From positions 4,464,001 to 4,528,000 of the forward strand of contig JBBPUQ010000001.1 in NCBI GenBank assembly GCA_038501195.1: DNA of 64,000 nucleotides, in the 5' to 3' direction. A program made the position numbers and the translations under genes. Each line of letters starts with the position of its first letter. Position 1 is the stretch's first letter. This document shows, in pieces, positions 35,883-47,931 of this stretch. This stretch comes from Nemania diffusa. Taxonomy: Eukaryota > Ascomycota > Sordariomycetes > Xylariales > Xylariaceae. The notes beneath the pieces are model-generated. The model did no database searches. It saw only the letters and a list, made by a program, of their open reading frames with translations, and was not told the origin of the DNA.

Positions 35883-38800
35883 AAGAGACGGGTTCAATGA
35901 CGACGAGCGAGCGATGGCGAAAGTTGGATGATCGGAGACGGCGGGTGTGTGGGTGTCCGATATGCTGCTGGGCGACAGTGAATATCGATCTACGAGATGC
36001 CCGGGTCGGCCGACTGCAAGTGGATTAATATCCCCTGTATATTTACGTCTATGGTATCTGCTGATATCGGAGACAACAAAAGACGCTTCTTTCTGTCTTA
36101 CACTGCAGTCATGAGCACGTTGCCTCTAGATAGTTGTGTGATAAGGATGACCCCTGTCTCCCCTACACCGCTATATTGAATCATGAGTCTATATCGCAGT
36201 CTTAGGTAGGAAACATCAAAACACATTATGAACACAGAAGCTATATTGGAAAGTGAGTGCTCGATACTGTTCTGCGCCTACATCCCCTTGATGCCCCTTT
36301 GTCCAACATGCTGTTAAGCTCAAGCATGCAGACAAATATCTCCTTACGGCGGCTATTATTCCTATCTAACTCTATGTTTATGCAATTTGCCCTCTTTTGC
36401 TTGATCCCATCTCGGCTACCTGTGGTAGGTACAATAGCAACAGATTATTTTGAACCATAGACGGAGCACACACATTTTGTCGTATCATGTTTTATTTCTT
36501 TATCAACCCATCTCTTCTTACTATACGTAGGCATACAAATCGCTCCGGCGCCATTGGACAAGCCACCTACCGCCTAATGTTAACGAGGGTATATTCCTAT
36601 CTTCCTGATCTGCCGCTGCCTTCCCATTCTTCGGAAACGTGTCCCATCGAGCCAATTGAGCATCGGAAGGACAAACTCCCCTCAGACACGCCTCACTAGC
36701 AGGCAGTTCGCTCAGCGTCTGTGAACTTGTCCAGTATAAATATACCCATCACCTACGAGTCTACCTGATATCGGCTATACCCCTCTCAAGGAACCTGTAC
36801 CGCCGGCGCTACAACTAGTGCTCTTTTAGATTTCCTGCATGTGGCTTGGATATCGACCGATCATTAGATTTCCATTTCATTGTCTAAGGCTATTTATTGG
36901 AACCCTAGACGGATCTCTGTGTCACATGAACCGTCTCCCGTGCCCTCTCTATATATATTCCAAATTTGAACCTATACCTACACAGGGGTCTCCAAACTAT
37001 ATATATATCTCACATAAACCGCTAACTTGGTAACTCTAGTATCTTTTCACACAATAGTGAGTTTTGCACGATTTAATTCCCACTCTAACCACACCTCTAG
37101 CGGCAACTCGCCGCCAAAAACAAGAGTACGGAATTAGAGACGTGCATAGTTGCTATCGTCTAGTCCAAGTCATCCTCTGTCTAGTTGTTGCTGCAAAGAT
37201 CTTCCTAGGCCTGATAGCATGACTATACCTCGAAAGCCAGCTATAGGGTTGCTTTTCGAAACTTTTAGTAGTAGATACAGGATGAGCAGTCAACAATCAG
37301 AGTACCAGTGCTTATGGTGCTTCATTCGGCGAGACTGTAGGAGGAACTAAGTTCCAGGTAGATGTGAAGAATATAAAGGAATTATCAAGTACACATAAGT
37401 ATCTTCATTTTTTAGCGACCCTACATCTTCCTATCTTCCACATGGAGGCACCAATTGCTAAGCGAAGAAAAAAACGAAACGCATAAAATATTCCTGCTCC
37501 TATTGTCGTCAATTATGAGTACTACTAACAAGAAGGGTTGTATTGAGTATGTAATCCTACTAACTAAATGATATGTAGTAACTCTACCATGCAATACTTA
37601 GCATATAGTACCAACTTGTCTCCTTTTTTCGAACATCATAGGGATAATGCCGCTCTGTTTTGCTAAGAACAACGCTGTGTGACAAGCTTGTTATAAGTGA
37701 CAATATGGCCAAGTTGACATCCCTCGAGCAACGACACATGTTAATGGCTAAGCATATTTTTATATCAGTAGATCCAGGTCTTGGTTTATGTTCTAGGCTA
37801 CAATTCGCGAAAATATTAATCAGTTAAGCCTCCGTGTTCCTCACCCCTTTCCCTATTCTATCCTTCACTCGTCCCTTTATGCACGCCTGAGTATATAATC
37901 TTCCTCTCTCGTGCTCGAAACAAATGTTGGGACTTAATAGAACATATGTTTAGGGAGGGTCTAACGAATTACCTACCCTAAGTAGCGATTAAAACACATG
38001 TATTACTTATCAGATACCAAATGTATACCATATATTAAGAATGGACAGTGTGGGGAGGCCAGGAGAGTGTATACACTCGACTCTCATCCACGCCCTCTTA
38101 TTGTACTAGACTAAACAATGTGCCTTGATTGACACGAACAAACTTAAGCAAATCAGTGTATTGATAATAAGACGTACCTTGAGCCATAATGACGATCCAG
38201 AAACTTGGAAATAATAGAATATGAACCCAGTCGCTAACTCCTATATAGCAGAAGCGCGCTCTCGATACAACTACATTATCCAACAATAATTTGGTATCTT
38301 CACCGAAAGGTAAGTTCGACAGGTATCTGATATCAACTATTTGTAGGGCATGCACATAATAAAAGTAACTAATATCAGATGTACCTGGAACAATTGAACA
38401 ATACGAGTTGTTCATGACATACGTTGTGGGGCAACTTCTACTGACCGGATGAAGGGATGAGACTTGCTCACTTGTTAGGTATTACCTAGGCCAAGTAGCC
38501 CTAAACTAGGTATCGTAGTGTCAGGACTCATGAACACGAGAAATCCGCGCCCGGTTCACAAATGACGTAAGGAACCAGACTAGACGAACCCAGGTAAGAA
38601 CCGGGTGCACCTAAAGGTTACTAATCGATATTGGTTTCTCTTATTCTCTCCACTTCTCCTACGCTACCTCAGTCCCGGAACCACTATGCACGCGCTATGT
38701 ATAATCATAGCGCCAGGCCACATAAATTCAAGACTTCAAGATAGCACATCTTTTCGCAGTCAACAAGGCTGGAAAGGGAACACTGACAAATCTGTCCGCT

Positions 38801-39189
38801 ATCTTGGTGTGACATTGGCCATCTCATATATCGCACGCCATAGAAAGGCTTCAAGGCTGTGTCAAAGAAAAGAAAGAAAGGAGATCAATGTCGAAAACTT
38901 CCATAACCTTTTTGGTATGACCATGCAGTACTGAAGGCTCTCATTGGCCTTCTATGTTATGTGCTAGAATCCCTCGTTATTTGCAACAACCAAACGCCTC
39001 CCCTACCACCAGCCTATTCGAGCCGGCCGGGCCCGCATGCAATAAACTGCCGCCCTATGCAATGATGCCAGTTGAATACAATTTCCTTACGCACACGAGA
39101 AAAAGAGGAAAACCACCTGCATACTAGTGGATAAAGTTGATAGTGTAGGTATAAATTGTCGACTTTAGGGTTTCGGGTAGGTAGATCGA
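35883..39189. other. Intergenic stretch without a gene
   Basis: About 3.3 kb between convergent ATP14 and SCH9, AT-rich between 36180 and 38100. Open frames here are short and lack domains, splice partners or coding bias. I see nothing supported beyond the 3' untranslated regions at either end. Confidence 0.55.
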
Positions 39190-41959
39190 CTATAGGTCGA
39201 ACTGTTGGAAAGGCTCATCCGTTTGATGGCCGGTTTTAACGATACCACTCATTCGGTTTCCCTTGCGAAGGTCAAGATCCTCTAAATCGTCCCAGTCGTT
39301 ATCCCGATGATCTGTGTCGCTCTGACCATCATTGTCACTCATCTCCTCATCGTCATATCGGCCTTTCATATGATCGTCCAGGGCACTCTCATCAACAAAA
39401 GTGAAGCCCTTGAAATTAGCCTGCGTGGTCGGAGATAGGGGCGTTGATGCTGTATAGCCGGCCGCTAACTGCTGAGCCCGCTCATTTAATGAACCATTAG
39501 TGTTAAGAGCGTTAGTGAACTCAGGGTCAAAATACGACACATCTGTCTCCGACTTCAACTTCGGCTTAAAAGGAGGCGTAATGACTTTCTTCGAAAGCGA
39601 GACCCAATCGACATCTCCAAAGAATGGATGGCGTTTCAACTCCTCTGCATCATCGATTGCACCCAGGCGGTGTTTGGGGTTTCGATTTAGTAGCCCTTTG
39701 ACAAAATTCCTGCCTTCCTGAGATAATGTATCGCGCGGGAAGCGAACCTTACCGAACGCGATATTTTTATACATTTGTTGTGTATCTTCGGCATAGAAAG
39801 GACTCCACCCGCAGCACATTTCGAAGACGAGAACGCCAAGAGACCAGAAGTCCACCATTTTCGTATACCCTGATTCGTCTAGGAGCACCTCAGGAGCCAA
39901 GTATTCCGTGGTTCCACAAAACGTGTTTGTTGTATCGTTTTTGGTTAGGTTCGCTTTAGATAACCCAAAATCGCACAAGGCTATGTGGCCATTGGCGTCG
40001 AGAAGAATGTTTTCAGGTTTCAGGTCGCGGTACACGATATCGTTGTGGTGTAGATGTTGAATAGCGAGGATAAGCTCAGCAATGTAGAACTTGGCACGCT
40101 TTTCATCGAACCTGCCTTCTTTCTGTAGATGCCAAAAGAGTTCGCCTCCAGACATGTAATCTGTCACTAGGAAGAGGTCATTCGAAGTTTGGAAGGAGAA
40201 CTTCAGGCCGACGATGAACGGAGACTCCGATGTGGCAGTCCGCACCAGAATATTTCGCTCTCCAACAGTGTGCGCTACTTCTTTCTTCTGCACTATGACC
40301 TTTTTAGACAGGACTTTCATAGCGTAGATACGATTAGTATCCTTTTTTCGCACTTGATAGACCTGACCAAAAGTGCCCTTGCCGATCAGTCGCAGAATTT
40401 GGAAGTCGTCTGGGCCATAGTGTTTCTTTTCGGTCTTTTGATATAGCGCCTCAACGTATATTTCACCGGTAGGTTCCTTATCTATTGTCGTGTCGGCATT
40501 TCCACTCAACGGAAACCAACCCCGCACAGGTTCATCCTTGCCCGCGATGATAGCTTGGAAGTCAACATGACCAAGGAATTCTTCGCCTGTAGAGCTATGG
40601 TCATATACTGATATATCGACAAGCATATCTGAATCCACGACATCACTTGAAAGGGTTAGCTCGTAGTGACAGTGTAATAGATGGGGACAATACGCACAAA
40701 ACCGCTTCGGCGTCCCATTTTGGACTCGTGAAGGATCTGCGTGTCCGGTTACGAAAAGCAGTATAGTCCGAGATACTAGTATTACTGCTTTGGCGGCTCC
40801 TCATTGGAATTGCCATAGATCTGCCCGAGTCGCTTCCTTGGCGAGATATTGGTATGCCGCCCATATGGATGCTAGATATTGGAGCAACTACTTCGTCATC
40901 GTCCTCAAAGGTCCTTGGACCATGTGAAATGAGTTCACTTCGCTGGAAAACTGCTACGACGTACGGGTCCCTGCTCTTCCGTAGGTTGCGCCCTTCTCGA
41001 ATCTTGATTGTTAGCTTCCCCTTCTGGGGTGGTGCCTGAATACCACCACTGCGAGACGTAGAAGTGCTATGTCGGCCGTTGGAATCTGTGCCGTTTCGGC
41101 TTGTCCGCGACAACAATCGATCCTCGGCGGGCGATGGTTGGGCAGCGGAAAGTGCCCTCGTAGGAGTAGGCGGGCCGCTCTTTGTCGAAGCAGTAAGTGT
41201 TAGCTTTCTTAATCTGTCCATCGTCTCGCGGTGATCAGAAAGAGGTGCGACGTGGTCGACGTTGGGGGGTTCAGAGTTCAAAGGAGAACTGGGTGTAGTG
41301 GATGCAATAACACAGCCACTCGGTTTGGGGACATAGCTCGCAAGAACGCTATTAGTAGTAACGATGCTTGTGACAGGTGACGCCAGAGTAGCCCTCCGAA
41401 TCTTCTGAGTTAAACGACTTGAAACACTCGTGGTAGTTATGCTCATAGAGGACTGAACCGGCAGACGGATCGGGGATTCTCGACCCGAGTCGGCACTCGC
41501 ATCGCTCAACTTTTGCCCCCTCTCGGAGGGTGTTTTCGAGCATGGGGGGGTGGGATAGGGGTTGAAGAAGGGAGCTGGTTGTCGCGAAGGCTGCACTAGT
41601 TGCAGAGACTCTATTTTCTCATGTGGCAGGAAAGGCGAAGCCACGGGCCCCTCGCCCTTGCTCAGGTCCACGCTCAAAGTATAGGTTTGTACTGTCACTC
41701 TTTCTGGTTCCTTCTCTTCCTGAGGCGAGGTAGGACATGGTGTCTCGGTGTCTCGTGATTGGGTGGAGGAACGGAAAGAAAAAGGCGAAGTTGAAGGGGT
41801 GTAACGAACCTGGCCGAAGTTGCTCAAGATACCAGGCAGTCGTTTGTCCTTGAGGTCAGGCTGAGGTGTAGCGATTCCAGATCTTGGAGTATCGTAGCCG
41901 ATCTGGTCCGCATCGTCATCTGTCGGCGAAGTCCTGCGTAGACTGTTAATTACGGCCAT
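39190..41959 (-). CDS. SCH9: AGC kinase Sch9 with C2 domain
   Basis: Two exons, 41959-40698 and 40645-39190, with a 52-nt phase-2 intron (GTGCGT donor, branch GCTAAC, TTCAAG acceptor) that interrupts the C2 domain. The product is 905 aa. The C2 domain spans roughly 310-480 (K-G-K-L-T-I-K-I to D-I-S-V-Y-D-H-S). Kinase: G-K-G-T-F-G at 509-514, Lys531, Y-R-D-L-K-P-E-N at 626-633, D-F-G at 646-648, activation loop T-F-C-G-T-T-E-Y, hydrophobic motif F-K-G-F-T-F at 832-837. The tail is acidic. Sch9 acts in the TORC1 nutrient pathway, controlling growth, stress and ageing. A long leader is likely; see 41960-49381. Confidence 0.95.
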
Positions 41960-42037
41960 GATGAGATATGTAAAGTGTAGATAATGGCGGCGACACAGTA
42001 TTCGAAGTAGTTATATAGTGTGAAGGTAGAGAAGAGC

Positions 42038-42062
42038 AAGAAAAAAAAAAGGAAAAAAAGAG
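42038..42062 (-). promoter_or_regulatory. Polypyrimidine tract upstream of SCH9
   Basis: On the transcript strand a run of T with a few C, about 80-100 bases before the SCH9 ATG. Such tracts mark transcription starts or leader sequence in fungi. Only position supports the link. Confidence 0.35.
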
Positions 42063-43455
42063 GGTAGCAAGGATCGTCAGAAAGGTAGGTAAAATGGCAA
42101 AGTCATGATTTGGATGTTGAGGACTTTAGGATGAAGGGAAAAGCGCATCGCAGAGTAGGTCATATCCCAAGGGAACCAGATAAACATTGGCAATCACAAG
42201 ACAGTCGATGCGAAACACGATGCACATCGAAATCTGTAAGGGCGGCAAAGAAGCCAGAGATTTCACGAGCGAGTGATTTGTTCCACGGGCCCCCATGTTC
42301 CTTCATCAAGAAGGGACCCGGTGGCACCCATGGCACAACCACGCCGCCATGTGGTCGGAGGGTGACTAGGTGGGGCACAAGGGTACTTTTGGAGCTGTTT
42401 TGGGAGCTGCTATCGATCAACCCGAGAGTGGGGGTGCTTGCGAAATCAACCCAGCCCATTGGGCTGCTTTTCGGTCCGGGTTCTGGCGAGTCAGGCCGCG
42501 ATGTCGATACCTGCCGAATAGCACTGCCTAACGGCAAGTAGGAGCAGTGCACCGAGCCACGTCCGACTAGGACCAGTAGCAGCAGCAGCATCAGCAGACA
42601 GCACAGTCCAGCCCTATGCGCGAGGGATACCAGCATTTCGCGGTCAAACGGGCCAGGCTTGCTTTCATATAGTGAAGGTATCGTCATGACCCGAGTTATC
42701 GCGAGGCTAAACCCACGCTAGGCAAGGAAGTTGTCGATTAATGAGCGCCGACAAAGCCAGACTGGGAAAGGAGGGGAACAAGACTGATCTTGTCGCTAGA
42801 CGCCCCATGCTCCATGCTACTGGGCCAGTGTCGTGGCGAGCTACTACCCGCCGCCCCGATCCTGACTCTCTTTCTTGACTCGGACTGATGAGCCCCAAAG
42901 AGTTGTGAGGAAGAAACGTGGTGTATCTGCATCGAGCAAATTACGACGGCTTCCTCTTCTCGGTAATTAGGGTCCTAACGGGCAAGAGGACCGTTTCCCC
43001 TCGCCTCCACGGTCCAAGCCCTGGGCAGGCCAGAGGAAAATTCCAAGGTTACAAGCTAGGATTACCGGGGTCTTATCGACGACTGACGTGGGAGAGTGCA
43101 ATGGCTAAATGGAAGGGACACAAACAGTCCCCTATGCCTGTGCTTGTGCCTGTACTTGTGTCTGTGCTTGCGCACAAAACGCGAATGCTACGCTCCGTAG
43201 CTTGAGGTGACCAGCAGCCAATGCCCCGTGACCGGTGCACAGCAAGGCATAATAGAAAAGGTGTGCAACAAACAGGCCAAGGCGGTACCCGGGCGGGAAG
43301 AGCGGGCAGACCGCACGCAGGGCAAGTTCAGATGCGACTGTAGCAAGGCAAGACGCAAGACGCAAGGAGACACGGAGATCGGTATAGTATAGAGGTATAG
43401 AGAGGTATGGAGGTATGGAGGGGTAATGAGAGGGATGAATCAATCTGCTACTTAC

Positions 43456-43517
43456 TTTGACATCACGGCCTGTGTCGCCCGCCTCAGCAGGTCGAAACCT
43501 CCCTCTGAAGCTGCCAT
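43456..43517 (-). other. Candidate leader exon or upstream ORF of SCH9
   Basis: ATG on the minus strand, 20 codons with protein-like composition (M-A-A-S-E-G-G-F-D-L-L), then a perfect GTAAGT donor at 43455. No matching acceptor was identified before the SCH9 ATG, 1.5 kb downstream. Either it is part of a spliced SCH9 leader or it is chance. Confidence 0.25.
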
Positions 43518-43770
43518 GGTCAGTAGTAACCTTCAAGCTATCCCACCCACGCCGGTGCGCGGTGATGTGGCGACGTGGTAGAGACACGAGTTGGGAGTTG
43601 GTGCTGTCGACTCTCGTTGTTGTTCCTGATGAGAATAGGTAGGTATGTAAGTAATTAGAGTGAAGGGGTTGAATTTTGTTTGGCGGAGAAGATCGGATAG
43701 GTAGTGGGGTTGAGGGATTGAGAGAGGAGACTGGTGCTGCCGTGCTGGCTGCTGGCAGTGGTGATGATGG

Positions 43771-43925
43771 TTTGGTGGTAGGTAGGCAAGTGACTATCGG
43801 GATGCCGGGAAGGGTAGGAGGGGTAGATAATCAGTAGGTAGGTACAGCAGCAGGTACCGCGGCGGTTGGTAGGTGCATGTAGATACCTGTTTACCAGGTA
43901 TGTAGGTACCTACAGCTATTACCTG
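43771..43925. repeat. Dense TAGG/CCTA tetranucleotide cluster
   Basis: About 150 bases with repeated GGTAGGTAGG, GTAGGTAGGTAC and TACCTACAG units in both orientations. It is the densest of many such clusters in the window. Confidence 0.6.
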
Positions 43926-44867
43926 GTAGTTCAGTCTAGTGGTAAAAGCCAGACCAGTCACTGCGTGGAGGGCGGATGAGGGGAAGAAGAATTCCCTGCC
44001 AAAAAGGTGAAGGATAGGAAATATGTAACACGCAACCTTAGTTGCAAGGTCTAGGATCTAGATTAATAATAAGAGGGCATAGGGAGGTGAATGAGACGCG
44101 TGGCTGAGGCCAATGGGTTGTTGTCAAATAGCAAATGGATTGTTTGACAACGGGTAGATGTCATTGTAGGAGACGACAGATCAAGTCAAATTGAAAAGAA
44201 AAGCGAGATGTGATTGCTTGATGCTGCGACGGCAGGAAAGGGTCCATGATCGGCGTGGCCTCGAACTTCTCCAATGGAAGTGGACAGTGGACTTTAGGTA
44301 CAACAAGGTAAGTACCTAGGTAGGTAGATTTACTAACAAGCTCCTTACCGGGAGTTGGTCAAGATACATTTAGAATACAAGCTGTGCCTACATGTTGATA
44401 GGTGGTGGGGAATGGATATCGATTTGCTACTAAATAGGGTACATTCACTCCATATTTGTGTCAATGCCTACGTATAGTTGCCCTACGTTCCATACCTGGT
44501 GCAAGAATTTTTGCACGGAAATTTTCTATGATCCAAATAAGTGTTTAATTACGAACTAGGTACGCTGAGGCTTCTATAGTATAGAAGTCGAAGTATACTA
44601 CCTCCGTATAATCATTTATCTAGCTATAATTAGAGAGGTAGGTGGTGACTTGTGTTAATAATTTCGAAAGTTCAAAATAGAACAGGTACCTACATATAGT
44701 GCATTGGTCATGGCCAGGGGTATGTAGGCCATGCTAAGTTAAGAGGGGGTAGGTATTCTCTATTCTCCAATTCAGTCTTTTCCACTAAGTAAAGTTCTTC
44801 AATAGTACCTTGAAGTACACCGACCTCTTATCAGGTACCAGGCGGCTTTGGCCCCCTCGAAGACGGT

Positions 44868-44925
44868 ACCTACACTTAAATTGAACACCTACCTAATCAT
44901 CTATCTTACCTACCTAGGTACCTAC
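44868..44925. repeat. TACC/GGTA cluster
   Basis: Tandem and inverted units such as TACCTACCTAGGTACCTAC, of the same family as the other tetranucleotide clusters. Confidence 0.55.
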
Positions 44926-47905
44926 AGGCAAACCAAGAGAGCTCTAGGCTACTGAGGTCAGGTACCTAATAATTAGCGCACGTAGCGATCTCCAACTTCT
45001 ATAGGTACTGATGCATCCAACTGTTCAAGTGCTCACTGGTGCAGCATTAATTGTGCGCGAGCTGGTGGCCAACAATCAATGAGACGGGAAGCTCTGCATT
45101 GGACATTGTACGGGTCATCATAAGCTCCCAATGTTTCCAAATGATTAGCTGAGCACCGCTATTCATATATTCCCAACATCCAATCACGTAGCCTAAGAAC
45201 CCAGCTATTTAACAGGAGATGTTGGGTTCCGGTTCCGGATATCTGCTGGGTTGTGAAGGCTCTTCTGTGTCACTGGCCTATTGGTCTGGCTCGCTTGCTT
45301 CGAGACCTCTTGGACCTGGCTGATTTGCACAATGAACGGCGAATACATGCGTTTAATTTTACCAACCCTTGGTATTCATTTCCAGATGAACAAATATGAT
45401 CTGTTGTTTATATGTTAGTGGGGAGGAGAAGACATGAGGTTATCAAGATATCAAGATACCAGGATACCAAGATAGGGAATATCTAATGGGGAACACTTGA
45501 TGCGGAAAGAGGAAGACACTGCCGTTCTTCGAGCCCGAGACAGGACACAGTCAGCTCCAGACCGACAGTTTCTTTACCAAGCTTGGAACATGATCTTGTA
45601 GGATCCGACGCAGACGATATCATCGCGCATATGCTACGCAAAGGGGTCGCAGGGGTTAGCTGCAATGGGTGGACTACGTAAGTGGATGAAGCTCAAAACA
45701 GGATCGATGCAGCACAGATGAGCGATGTCTGATATGTACAATATGTTGGGGTCGTGAGACCTTCCTACAGCCGGCGCAAAAGGAGGCTGACCGCAAAAAC
45801 CTCCCTGTTCTTTTCCATTGCGAGTTGACAGCTCGTAGCCTGTGCAGCGTAGGGAGAGTTTCAAGAAGCTAGCCGGGGTCGTGATGAGAGTGTTGCAACA
45901 TGCGCTGATGATGTGATATACTGCATGTCCACGCTACGTACATACATAGTATGTCTCGCCGCCATCAAGCTATCATCGTACTTACATAGTACGGTGGTGT
46001 GTTGGGGCGAGACAGGTATTCTAATTTCTGTATGACCAGATATGTAATACCTACCGACGACGCCGCCGCCGAATCCGCAAAGATTAACTTACGCAGTAGG
46101 TAGGTATGTAATAGATGTATAAGTCATACTAACCTCCAGGTCGTCATAGAAGCTGGACTGGGCTAGGTATGTACGCGTAAGTACTGTACCTCACATTACT
46201 TGTGCGTGGTCCACCAATGTATTCCAGAAGCGCATTATCACAGGCTCAATAACCCGAACGAAGGTGGTAAGGGATGAGCTTCTTACTGCGTCTTCCTTTC
46301 CCTGAGAATGCCATTCGCCTACGCAGTAAGCTCTTCAATATTGCACGGGGTATCTACGCGTAGATAGTGACCACTCTGGACCTCAGCTCGTACAAACCTC
46401 TCAGCTGAGGTTGAGAGTTCAAGCTAGACCGTTAGCCCCAATACTATATTGGAAGAAATGTTCGCCGGTGGCAACCAACTCGCCGCCGAAAGCATTTGCT
46501 TTCAAAGAGATGACCAAGAATGTACGCATACGCATACGGCTGCTCCCATTCCAGGCAACGCTGTACTTGGTATGTGCAAGGCGAGTTGTTATCCCGGCTC
46601 CAATTACCTGCGCATACAAGTAGGTATACAGCAGACATAGGTTATACGTAGTAGGTAGGCAGGCTGGTATGTATGTAGATTGTAGGTCAGCCCACTACCA
46701 GATACCTCGGTGAGCACCCAGGTACGCAGGATGTAATGTCGTCGCCGACGGAGACGGCTGCCACTTCACCCAGCAAGTACCGTCCTAGATAGGGAGGGAC
46801 GAGAGAATGTAAATAACTACTAAATTAATTAGTGCCGCACAAGAGGCGATCGCCGAACCACTATCACCTGTTGTCTGACGATAGATTTGGAAAGGGGACA
46901 AGCTCGAGTTGGACAAGATACGGGAACGGGATCGTATCTGCAAGGTTATAGGTAAGCCATACCGAGTAGTTCCCCCCAAAAATATTATTAGAAGCTCTTG
47001 GGTAACGCCCATTGGGTATTCTGTACTGTAGGCTTACCTAGTGTAGAAGGCCAGTGCCGCAATTCCCATCAACATCGTACCACGGACAGCACTACATATA
47101 CAGCACTATACACTATACATACGTAGATGATGACTCAACCAATCCGAAAAGGAAGAATTGCAATATTCTTAGCAATGTATGTACGAAGGGAGAGCCAACT
47201 TTAGGTAGCCTGCCCACCGCCACTTTATGCTACCCTCAGCTCCGGTAGACTAATTTGTCCCCAGTCGCTGAGCCTAGTAACAGCATGTAAGTACTTTAGC
47301 ACTAACACAATATTAGGATTACCTATATGTAGGTATGTATCTTCTAAGTACATACCTGCAAGGTTGGTTGATAGGTAAGTATCTAAGTTTAGGCAGGTTT
47401 GTAAGTTAGGATGGAGGTACATAAGGTGCCTAACACAATGTCGCCACTTATAACCGTACCTAAATTGTTGGTAATTATAGCTGCTATCTACAGTAGGCTA
47501 CTGTGTAAGTATGCGCAGGTCTCGATTTTCGCTCTCCGCATCGAGTACAGAACACCTACACACACACCTAGACAGGCCCTCCCAAAGTGCAAATTCCAGG
47601 TCTGTGGGCTGCCAAGGTACGGCATATGCAAACTTCGGATCTGGCATTGCATTACCTCGGAATTCGAGGTCTGTGTACGCACCTACTATGTACAATACCT
47701 GCTGTCAACTGAAGCACCAGGCGGGCAGCGAGCGGGCAGCCAGAGCAAGTTCGGCACTGCTGGGGAAACACGGCATATCTCGGTAGCGGTGTCTCAGAAG
47801 AGGCGGATCGGCCTGTTTTTGACAGACAGGCAGACAGCCCTTTTCCCGAATAAGCATCGTGATATTCGCATGTGCTAGTGCCAGATGTAACCAGACCGCC
47901 TCCGA

Positions 47906-47931
47906 GGGTTGGTAGGGTTGGTAGGGTTGGG
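47906..47931 (+). other. Potential G-quadruplex motif
   Basis: Four GGG runs separated by TTGGTA, TTGGTA and TT, then GTGACGGTGACGGTGACAG repeats. The pattern fits the simple G4 rule (G3 with loops of 1-7). It lies in the SCH9-GFA spacer. Function unknown. Confidence 0.5.

Noticed and set aside
42160..42687. 175-codon minus-strand open frame with a Leu-rich stretch
   Set aside because: The Leu run comes from a CAG/CTG repeat in the SCH9 leader; no domain, splice sites or coding bias seen.
43931..43990. Sequence resembling the 5' half of a tRNA (TTCAGT...AGTGGTAAAAGCC)
   Set aside because: No acceptor-stem partner, no T-loop and no closing stem found.
45483..45864. Two neighbouring minus-strand frames of 76 and 60 codons
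   Set aside because: No donor/acceptor pair links them in phase and neither has a recognisable domain.
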